A DNA stretch of 12,169 bases from a bacterium (GTDB taxonomy: Bacteria > Planctomycetota > J058 > JAJDCP01): positions 1 to 12,169 of the forward strand of contig JAUIEM010000309.1 of assembly GCA_030428695.1 (NCBI GenBank), written 5' to 3'. The notes below the pieces were generated by a model. That model was not told the DNA's origin. It worked only from the letters and a program-made list of their open reading frames with translations, and searched no databases. Both the position numbers and the translations under genes were made by a program. Of the stretch, positions 1-5,928 are shown piece by piece (the first letter of the stretch is position 1; each line of letters begins with the position of its first letter).

Positions 1-260
1 CCCTCGGCGAGCCGAAGAGCTTCCGCGAGACCCTGCAGCCCGACGAGCTGTGGGTGTTCACCCTGGCCGGGGTCGTCGCGACCACCGACGAGAACGACGA
101 GGCCTTCGGCTACGACCGCCTGCAGGAGGTGATCGCCGAGGTCGCGCAGCTATCGGCCGAGGACATCGCCCAGCAGATCTTCAAGCGGCTCGAGGAGTTC
201 CACGGCCACCGGCCGCTGCCCTTCGACGCGACCGTGTGCGTCATCCGCCAGGCGCTCTGA
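1..260 (+). CDS. SpoIIE/PP2C-like phosphatase, C-terminal fragment (degenerate active site)
   Basis: The frame is open from the left edge (first full codon at 3) to TGA at 258-260, so only the last 85 residues are visible. They match the end of a SpoIIE/RsbU-type PP2C domain. A strand beginning DELWVF corresponds to the usual 'GD.lllyTDG' strand. It is followed by a fG.drL helix, an alpha-helical stretch with SAEDIAQQIF, and a final strand PFDATVCVIR matching the usual 'DDiTlvvlr'. In the family the Asp of TDG binds catalytic metal. Here that motif reads TLAGV, so the Asp is Ala, although the Asp of the last strand is kept (FDAT). The domain may therefore be inactive or act as a binding module; this is inference, since the rest of the protein is outside the window. 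SpoIIE-type phosphatases act in partner-switching or response-regulator outputs. The domain assignment is fairly secure for such a short fragment. Confidence 0.6.
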   Translation, partial: LGEPKSFRETLQPDELWVFTLAGVVATTDENDEAFGYDRLQEVIAEVAQLSAEDIAQQIFKRLEEFHGHRPLPFDATVCVIRQAL

Positions 261-263
261 TCC

Positions 264-455
264 GTGACCCGTGACTTCTGTTGCCCCGACCTGCGCCGCC
301 TCGCCAGCGTGCCCGAACAGTGGCGCGGGCAGTGGAGCAGCGAGGTCAAGGTCTGGCTGCGCATCGGCAGCGCCGAGGCGCCCGTGTACCGCTGCAGCGG
401 CTGGTACGGGATGCGTTTCTGTCCCTTCTGCGGACAGCGCTATGAGCCCATTTGA
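264..455 (+). CDS. Small cysteine-rich (CPFCG) hypothetical protein
   Basis: This 63-residue protein starts at GTG, 3 bp after the phosphatase-like gene, and ends at TGA 453-455. I do not recognise a named family. It has an N-terminal Cys-Cys (CCPDL, residues 6-7) and a C-terminal FCPFCGQ hairpin (about residues 53-59), with another Cys in the middle (RCSGW). Small proteins that pair a Cys-Cys near the start with a terminal CPxCG are recurrent in bacteria, and the terminal motif is typical of a zinc knuckle. No strong SD precedes the GTG, so translation probably depends on the upstream gene. The GTG is preferred because later starts would lose the N-terminal cysteines. The spacing suggests cotranscription with the phosphatase gene. 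The function is unknown. Confidence 0.55.
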   Translation: MTRDFCCPDLRRLASVPEQWRGQWSSEVKVWLRIGSAEAPVYRCSGWYGMRFCPFCGQRYEPI

Positions 456-537
456 TCGACCGGGATGAGGACTGAGAGCCCGCGACGTCCCCCTCCTCGA
501 GCCGGACAGCGAGGCGTCATCCTGGCGCACCTGGGCC

Positions 538-566
538 TTGGCTCACCGTGGAGAATCTGCTAGACT
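538..566 (+). promoter_or_regulatory. Predicted sigma70-type promoter of the DUF2723 operon
   Basis: A TTGGCT box at 538-543 is separated by exactly 17 bp from TAGACT at 561-566, close to the TTGACA/TATAAT consensus in a very GC-rich background. Transcription would start near 572-575 and leave a leader of about 95 nt before the ATG at 670. It lies in the only sizeable gap between the first gene pair and the next operon. The assignment is by motif only. Confidence 0.5.
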
Positions 567-574
567 CCCCGCCT

Positions 575-595
575 TTGGTCTGCCTCGCAGACCGA
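575..595 (+). promoter_or_regulatory. 5'-leader hairpin
   Basis: GGTCTGC (577-583), loop CTC and GCAGACC (587-593) form a perfect 7-bp stem. It extends by a T-G wobble and a T-A pair to 575-595. No T-run follows, so it does not look like an intrinsic terminator. Relative to the predicted promoter it would sit at the very 5' end of the transcript, where stem-loops are known to slow RNase E-type decay. A second, smaller hairpin, GGGGT-TGC-ACCCC, lies at 624-636 in the same leader. A GGAG SD at 661-664 stands 5 nt before the start codon. Confidence 0.45.
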
Positions 596-669
596 TCTTC
601 CGGCAACGGCAGAGTCCTGGCATGGGGTTGCACCCCTGACCGCCGCAAGAAGAACATCCCGGAGCGGAC

Positions 670-3600
670 ATGGCCAAGCGGAGAAACCGCCGCAAGCGAC
701 AGAAGTCGTCGGCGAAGAGCAAAGCCCCGCAGCAGAAGCCACAGAGCGAGCAGGAACAACCCGCGTCGACACCGGAGCCGACGCCCGCGCCGACGCCGGC
801 TCCCGCCGTCCGGTCCGGCTACGGGCCGCCGTCGCCCGCGCGGGAGGCGGCCGTCGGCTCCCAGGCCGCGGCGGAGAGCTCCTGGGCGAGCGAACGGCAG
901 CACGGCGAGGACGTCCAGGCGCGCGGCTCCGAGGAGCGCTTCGCGCGCTTCACCCGGCTCGACGCCCTGATCACGACCGCCGTCTCGCTGGTGACCTGCT
1001 GGATCTACACGCTGACCCTGGTGCCGACGGTGTACGCCGAAGACTCCGGCGAGTTCATCACCGGCGCCCTCGATCTCGGCGTCGTGCACCCGCCCGGCTA
1101 CCCGCTGTACACGATGCTCTCGCACATGTTCCGCTACCTGCCCTTCGGCAGCCCGGCGTGGCGCATCAACTTCAGCTCGGCCGTGTTCGGCGGGCTGTGC
1201 ATCGGCCTGTTCTATCTGCTCTGTCGGCGCCTGATCCGCGACCGCTGGGCGGCGGCCGGCGCGGCGCTGGTGTTCGGCTTCTCGCGCGTGTTCTGGTCCC
1301 AGGCCCTGCACGCCGAGGTCTACACGCTGAACATGCTGTTCATCTGCGCGATGTTCCTCGCGTTGATCAAGTGGCGCATCGACAGCAACGACCGCTGGTT
1401 CTACCTCGGCGTCTTCATCGTCGCCCTGGCGCTGACCAACCACACGACCTCGGTGCTGTTCCCGATCGTCTTCGCGTTCTACCTGTTCCTGGTGTTCTGC
1501 CTGAAGATCGAGACCCTGCAGGCCTTCGGGGCCTGTCTGGCGGTCTCCTTCGTCGTCTTCCTGTCGATCGGCACGATCGAGCCCGGAGGCTTGCTCTTCC
1601 GGACGCTGCAGAGCCTCGAGACCGAGCAGAACCAGATCGTCAGCGACCCTCTGCTGATGAAGCGGCTGCCGCAGAGCTTCGCCGTCGCGGTCTTCATCTT
1701 CAGCTTCGGCGGCTTCCTCCTGTACCGCTTCGGCAAGAAGCTGAAGACCCGCATCCCCTTCGCCCTGCTGATCGTCGTCAGCACGATGGCGATCTACCTG
1801 TACGTGCCGACCCGCGCGTTGACCAGCCCGGACATCAACTTCGGCAACCCCGACAGCCTCGAGAGCCTGGTCTACACCATCGAGCGCCGCCAGTATCTCG
1901 GCGATCAGCAGCCCGAGAACTACTGGCAGAACAAGCTCAACTTCCTGAAGGACCTGCTCTGGCAGTTCCAGACCCAGTTCGCCTTCTACCCGAAGACCGA
2001 CCCGGGGGTGCTGCCCTTCGCGTTCGGGGCGTTGATGGCCTTGTTATGCGTGTTCGGGACGCTCTATTTCGCGTTACGGAACTGGCGGCTGTTCATCATC
2101 TGCGGGGGGATCGCGACCGCCTACAGCGTGTACATCATCTTCATCGTCCCCGACCCGGACACGCTCCACAAGATGGACGTGCACCGCACGATGTACATCC
2201 CGACCTGGGCGATGGGCTCCATCTGCTGGGGCTTCGCCTGGATCGGCTTGCGCGACTTCTTCGAGGAGTTCGACCTGCCGACGTTCGGCAAGGTCCACCT
2301 GCTGCAGGCCTTGGCGATCATCCTGCCCTTCTTCTGCATCGCCGGGAACTACTACGTCAACGACCGCTCGAAGAACTGGCTCGGCTACGACTTCGCGCGC
2401 GGCATCCTCGACTGCATCGAGCCGAACGGCATCCTGTTCGTCGAGGGCGACGACACGATCACCTACAACCTGCTCTACCAGCAGAAGGTCGAAGACTACC
2501 GCACCGACGTCCACATCTACGACCACTTCGGCATCGCGCTGTACAACCCCTTCGGGATCGATCCGAACGGCAGGAAGATCCTGCCGGGGGTGCCCGAGGA
2601 CGTGACGGAGGAGCGGCGGAAGCTGACCGAGAAGCTCGCGATGATCCGCCAGCGGCTCGGGCGCGACCCGGACACGATCTTCGACCTGCGCGAGGACATG
2701 TTCACCCACGAGATCGACGCGCTGCGGATGTGGAAGCACGACATCCTGATCCGGGAGTCCGGCCGCCCCTGCTACTACTGGCAGAACCGCGACCTGAGCT
2801 CGCTCGGCAAGGACGCCAACGGCAACCCGCTGTACTCCTATGAGTGGAACTCGGTCGTCGTCAAGATCGTGCCCTCCCGCGAGGTCGACCGCGGCAAGCC
2901 GTGGATGACCTTCCCCGTGCGGGGCGTGTCGGCGCCGGCGAACCCCGACGGCTCGATCCCCGACTACGACGATGTCGACTACCCGAAGTTCGCTCGCGAC
3001 TACCGCAGCTCGCTGCTGACCACCTATTACGCGGAGCGCAAAGCCTTCTACGACTTCGAGATGCGGAACTTCTCGGAGGCGGTGAAGGGCTTCCAGTTCG
3101 CGCTGCAGTACATGCCGAACGATGGCATGTACTTCAACCTCGCGATCGCCTACGACGGCTACATCGAGCAGATCGCCGCCGCGACGCCGCCGAGCGAGCC
3201 GGAGAGGCTCGCGAAGTGGAAACACGACCTGCAGGAGCTGCTCGACAACACGATCAAGGCCTACCGCGACTACCTGAAGGCGAGCCCGCCGACCAGCGAG
3301 CGCGGCATCCGCGCGATCGAGCGGCTCGGCATCTACCTCGCGAAGGAGGTCAACGACGACGGTGTCCTCGTCGAGGTCGGCGTCAACCTGGTCGACTGCG
3401 ACGAGATCCTGCGCGCGATCGAGGACGAGCTGAACAAGGGAGCGTTGGCCTTCCAGAACTTCGCCGACCAGTACTTCCTGCAGACCGGCCAGGTCCGCGA
3501 CCATCCGACCAAGGACCTGCTCGAAGAGCTGTACCTGCGCTGGTCCGCCCACAAGGACCGCTTGCTCGGGATCCCGCCCCAGCAGCCGGGAGGCAACTGA
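670..3600 (+). CDS. DUF2723 (GT-C/protein O-mannosyltransferase-like) membrane protein with TPR-like tail
   Basis: This 976-residue protein has a very basic N terminus (about residues 3-23, rich in Arg and Lys), then a Pro/Ala linker (31-60). About 12-13 hydrophobic segments follow between roughly 98 and 560. The DUF2723 signature is clear: the first extracytoplasmic loop carries AEDSGEF (Asp125) and HPPGYPLY (140-147), with PAWRINFSS after it. Later hallmarks are ALTNHTT (254-260), YVPTRAL (378-384) and EGDDTITYNLLY (592-603), followed by RTDV. In GT-C enzymes an acidic residue of the first loop is the catalytic candidate, so Asp125 is the inferred one. The family is thought to transfer sugars from lipid-linked donors to extracytoplasmic proteins, but donor and acceptor here are unknown. 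The soluble C terminus contains a TPR-like helical pair (about 790-840). The gene has a GGAG SD, and the next gene starts 1 bp after its stop. Two TTA codons (residues 459 and 469) stand out in otherwise GC-ending codon use. Confidence 0.88.
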   Translation: MAKRRNRRKRQKSSAKSKAPQQKPQSEQEQPASTPEPTPAPTPAPAVRSGYGPPSPAREAAVGSQAAAESSWASERQHGEDVQARGSEERFARFTRLDALITTAVSLVTCWIYTLTLVPTVYAEDSGEFITGALDLGVVHPPGYPLYTMLSHMFRYLPFGSPAWRINFSSAVFGGLCIGLFYLLCRRLIRDRWAAAGAALVFGFSRVFWSQALHAEVYTLNMLFICAMFLALIKWRIDSNDRWFYLGVFIVALALTNHTTSVLFPIVFAFYLFLVFCLKIETLQAFGACLAVSFVVFLSIGTIEPGGLLFRTLQSLETEQNQIVSDPLLMKRLPQSFAVAVFIFSFGGFLLYRFGKKLKTRIPFALLIVVSTMAIYLYVPTRALTSPDINFGNPDSLESLVYTIERRQYLGDQQPENYWQNKLNFLKDLLWQFQTQFAFYPKTDPGVLPFAFGALMALLCVFGTLYFALRNWRLFIICGGIATAYSVYIIFIVPDPDTLHKMDVHRTMYIPTWAMGSICWGFAWIGLRDFFEEFDLPTFGKVHLLQALAIILPFFCIAGNYYVNDRSKNWLGYDFARGILDCIEPNGILFVEGDDTITYNLLYQQKVEDYRTDVHIYDHFGIALYNPFGIDPNGRKILPGVPEDVTEERRKLTEKLAMIRQRLGRDPDTIFDLREDMFTHEIDALRMWKHDILIRESGRPCYYWQNRDLSSLGKDANGNPLYSYEWNSVVVKIVPSREVDRGKPWMTFPVRGVSAPANPDGSIPDYDDVDYPKFARDYRSSLLTTYYAERKAFYDFEMRNFSEAVKGFQFALQYMPNDGMYFNLAIAYDGYIEQIAAATPPSEPERLAKWKHDLQELLDNTIKAYRDYLKASPPTSERGIRAIERLGIYLAKEVNDDGVLVEVGVNLVDCDEILRAIEDELNKGALAFQNFADQYFLQTGQVRDHPTKDLLEELYLRWSAHKDRLLGIPPQQPGGN

Positions 3601-3601
3601 G

Positions 3602-5116
3602 ATGCAGAGCGACGAGACCGAAGAGACGCCCGAGCGCGACGACGAGGGCTTCGAGCTCGACCTCGAGGGTGAGCACTTCATGCCGGCGCTGCTGTCGATC
3701 CTCGCGGTCGGGCTGGTGGTGTTCGGGATCTCCCTCGCGATGATCTTCGCCGAGCACAAGCGCTCCTTCGCGCGGCTGGAGGGCTACCCCTACACCGGCG
3801 GCGAGCCGCCGACGCGGCCGAAGAGCTGGCCGAGCAGCGAAGAGCTCGGCGCGGTCGGCCTGCCCCGGGCGCCCGTGGCCCCCGACGCCCCGCCGAGCAA
3901 GAGCGCCTCGGAGTTCTTCCAGGCCGCCTGGAACGCGGTCAAGGCCGGGGACGGCGAGACCTTCCTCGAGTGCGGCCGGCAGCTGGTCGCCGCCTCGCCG
4001 GGCACGGGCATCGAGAGCATCCTCGACAGCCACATCCGGGCCGACGATGCGACGGAGATGTTCGTCGCGGTGTGGGTGGCGGGCCAGCGTCTGCGCGCGG
4101 TCGGGGGCGAGCCGAAGGAGCTGCTGGCCCAGGGCACGCCCTCGATGTTCATGAACCGCATGCTGTCCGGGGTCGAGCCGGGGCCCCAGGCCGAGCTGAT
4201 CATCCGCCAGACGATCGAGCTGTTCGGCAAGGAGGCGGCGCAGACCGCGGCGCTGCAGCTCGGGGAGCAGTGGAAGGTGCGGGCCAGCGTGCGGGTCGCG
4301 CTCTTGCAGTCGCCCGTCGGCCGCGAGGCCTTCTTCGAGCGGCGCGCCGCGAGCGACCCCGCCGACGCCCTGAACGCGGTCGCTCCCTTCATCGACGCCG
4401 CTGACGAGGCCTGGGTGCGCGCGCAGCTCGACACCCGCCAGGGGGCGGAGCTGTCGTTGGTGGCCGGGCTCGCGGGGGTGCTGCACACCCGCACGGGTGC
4501 CTTCGAGAGCGAGCTCGAGGGGCCGATCCGCGACCTCCTGCGCGAGCGGCTCGAGACCGCGCCGAAGGCGAAGGCGGCGATCACCGCCCTGCGCTACATC
4601 GAGCGCGACTGGGCGCCGGGCCTGCTGCTCGCGCGGCTCGCGCGGGCGACCGAGATCGACGAGCTGCCGCTGTTGAACCAGGCCCTGTTGACCCAGCTGG
4701 GTACCGACCAGGCCCCGGCCCTCGCGGCGATCGCCCGGGACGAGGCGGCGAGCCTCGGGGCGCGGACCTACGCGGCGCTGATGCTGCGGAACCTCAGCCA
4801 GCGCCTCTCCGCGCCGGAGCTGTGGGAACCCGCCGCCGAGGCCGGCATCGCGGTCTTCGGCGCGGCGATGCGCGACGGCAACCCGATCCTGCGCAAGGCG
4901 ACCTTCGCGGTGCTGCTGCTCGACGGCTTCGAGGCGGGCGCGGACCTCCTGCGCACCCTGATCGGCGATCCGGCCGACACCACGCTGCAGATGTTCCTGA
5001 TCAAGAATCTCAAGGACCGCACGCCCTTCCACGCGGCCCTGAAGGCGCTGCGCGAAGACCCCGAGCAGAAGCCGATCGTGCGCGATGCGGTGAGCAGGCT
5101 GTTCGGCGCACCGTAA
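3602..5116 (+). CDS. Single-pass membrane protein with HEAT-like helical domain, unknown function
   Basis: This 504-residue protein has ATG at 3602, 1 bp after the preceding TGA, and GGGAGG (3588-3593) at good spacing, so it is almost certainly cotranscribed with the DUF2723 gene. The first 24 residues are strongly acidic. One membrane segment lies at about 28-49, followed by a Pro-rich linker (65-100). The rest is almost all amphipathic helix in a repeated A/L-rich pattern, for example around TYAALMLRNLS and the final 100 residues, which suggests HEAT-like or other alpha-solenoid repeats. I recognise no catalytic motif and no named family. The gene order suggests a membrane partner or scaffold for the glycosyltransferase-like protein. 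The acidic N-terminal tail faces the same side as that protein's basic tail if both N termini are cytoplasmic. The HEAT label is a pattern judgement, not an alignment. Confidence 0.82.
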   Translation: MQSDETEETPERDDEGFELDLEGEHFMPALLSILAVGLVVFGISLAMIFAEHKRSFARLEGYPYTGGEPPTRPKSWPSSEELGAVGLPRAPVAPDAPPSKSASEFFQAAWNAVKAGDGETFLECGRQLVAASPGTGIESILDSHIRADDATEMFVAVWVAGQRLRAVGGEPKELLAQGTPSMFMNRMLSGVEPGPQAELIIRQTIELFGKEAAQTAALQLGEQWKVRASVRVALLQSPVGREAFFERRAASDPADALNAVAPFIDAADEAWVRAQLDTRQGAELSLVAGLAGVLHTRTGAFESELEGPIRDLLRERLETAPKAKAAITALRYIERDWAPGLLLARLARATEIDELPLLNQALLTQLGTDQAPALAAIARDEAASLGARTYAALMLRNLSQRLSAPELWEPAAEAGIAVFGAAMRDGNPILRKATFAVLLLDGFEAGADLLRTLIGDPADTTLQMFLIKNLKDRTPFHAALKALREDPEQKPIVRDAVSRLFGAP

Positions 5117-5132
5117 CCCCAGGGTCTCGCAG

Positions 5133-5175
5133 CGTCCCCCTCCGTGTGGTACGGTGGGACGACGACGAGGGGACG
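5133..5175 (+). promoter_or_regulatory. Possible alternative-pairing leader that masks the SD of the SUKH-like gene
   Basis: Two exclusive folds can be drawn. In fold A, CGTCCC (5133-5138) pairs with GGGACG (5156-5161) and CCGT (5142-5145) pairs with ACGG (5151-5154), closing a 5-nt loop and leaving the SD free. In fold B, CGTCCCC (5133-5139) pairs with GGGGACG (5169-5175). After one bulged C, TC (5141-5142) pairs with GA (5167-5168), covering the whole SD GAGGGG (5167-5172) up to the base before ATG. Both folds use 5133-5138. No T-run follows fold A. Regulation is inference. Confidence 0.35.
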
Positions 5176-5835
5176 ATGCTGCAGGCACTCCTACAATCCT
5201 CCTGGGGCCGGGGCTCGACCTGGAGCTCGGCTGCGCCCCCAGCCTGGATCCAGGCTGCCGAGGAACGGTGCGGAGCGCTCCCCGAGGCCGTGCACGCGCT
5301 GCTCGCCGAGGTCAACGGTCTCGAGGCGCCCGACGGCGCCTTCCGCATCTTCGGCGTCGGCCCGAAACAGCCCCGCTGGCTCGAGCTCGCGCAGCGCAAC
5401 GGTCCGCGGGGCTGGATGCGCCACTACGGCGCCCTGGCGCGGGACCTGACCTTCTTCGCCGAGGACGCCTTCGGCAACCAGGTCGCCTGGGACCGCGCCG
5501 CCGAACGGTGCGTCTCCTTCGACCTCGAGACCGGGTGCCGCACGCCGCTCGGGGAGGCGCCCCTCGGCTGGCTAGCGCCGGTGCTCGCCGACCCTGAGCG
5601 CTGGATCCAGCTCGGCTGCTTCGAGGGCTACATGGAAGCCGGCGGCGCCCTCGGCAGCGGAGAGATGATCGCCTACCGCGTCGCCCTCGCCCTCGGCGGC
5701 GCGCCGCTGTTCGGCAACATGGTCCCGCGCCGCATCGAGGTCGGCCTGTGCCTGAACGGTCAGATCGCCAGCGCCCTCGCAGCCGTGCCCGATGGCACGC
5801 CAATTGAGGGCATCGAGTGGGTGCCGGGGGGATAG
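5176..5835 (+). CDS. SUKH (SMI1/KNR4)-like protein
   Basis: This 219-residue soluble protein has no signal peptide or membrane segment. The ATG at 5176 is chosen because GAGGGG (5167-5172) sits just upstream, although the frame is open further back. The SMI1/KNR4-type pattern is visible. LPEAVHALLAEVNGLE (35-50) matches the 'LP..l..fl...NG' start of the fold, FRIFGVG (56-62) the next strand, and LTFFAEDAFGNQVAWD (91-106) the central 'fFaeDgfGnq.a.d' hallmark. CVSFDLETG (112-120) and a C-terminal helical segment with WLAPVL follow. The superfamily is best known for immunity proteins against contact-dependent and secreted toxins, but many members are housekeeping or of unknown role. No toxin gene is next to it here, so an immunity role is unsupported. 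It lies between two operons and may have its own transcription unit or be reached by read-through from the gene ending at 5116. Confidence 0.68.
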   Translation: MLQALLQSSWGRGSTWSSAAPPAWIQAAEERCGALPEAVHALLAEVNGLEAPDGAFRIFGVGPKQPRWLELAQRNGPRGWMRHYGALARDLTFFAEDAFGNQVAWDRAAERCVSFDLETGCRTPLGEAPLGWLAPVLADPERWIQLGCFEGYMEAGGALGSGEMIAYRVALALGGAPLFGNMVPRRIEVGLCLNGQIASALAAVPDGTPIEGIEWVPGG

Positions 5836-5879
5836 CCCCCGCGCATCCGGAGCTGCATCCGAAACAGTGGTCGGCCCGC

Positions 5880-5903
5880 CCAACCGGTTGGCGTTCGACG
5901 CCA
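5880..5903 (+). promoter_or_regulatory. Palindrome and overlapping hairpin upstream of the SPFH operon
   Basis: CCAACCGGTTGG at 5880-5891 is a perfect 12-bp palindrome, operator-like in form. Overlapping it, TGGCGT (5889-5894), loop TCG and ACGCCA (5898-5903) form a 6-bp hairpin. Both lie 26-50 bp before the SPFH-A start in the only non-coding gap before that operon (5836-5928). The gap also holds a 7-bp direct repeat GCATCCG at 5843-5849 and 5855-5861. I could not find a convincing -35/-10 pair in the gap. GAGGAGGA (5916-5923) is a strong SD 5 nt before the ATG. Confidence 0.35.
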
Positions 5904-5928
5904 GCCCGGGCCCCCGAGGAGGAACCCG

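Noticed and set aside
495..514. CCTCG...CGAGG inverted repeat as a terminator after the small Cys-rich gene
   Set aside because: It has a 5-bp stem with a 10-nt loop and no T-tract, which is expected by chance at this GC content.
1158..2843. Alternative + strand frame inside the DUF2723 gene
   Set aside because: It is Arg/Pro/Leu-rich shadow sequence out of frame with an unmistakable DUF2723 protein.
2074..5188. Very long open frames on the minus strand (about 2074-3759 and 3383-5188)
   Set aside because: They mirror genuine + strand genes in GC-rich DNA. Their translations are low-complexity Arg/Ala/Gly-rich with no domain pattern, and the + strand frames carry clear families or SD-linked starts.
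5176..5835. SUKH-like protein as immunity to a neighbouring toxin
   Set aside because: No toxin, Rhs, CdiA or secretion gene lies in the window. Membership of the fold alone does not show immunity.
5826..5840. GGGGG-GATAG-CCCCC hairpin at the end of the SUKH-like gene as an intrinsic terminator
   Set aside because: The stem overlaps the stop codon and no T-run follows, so termination is not supported.
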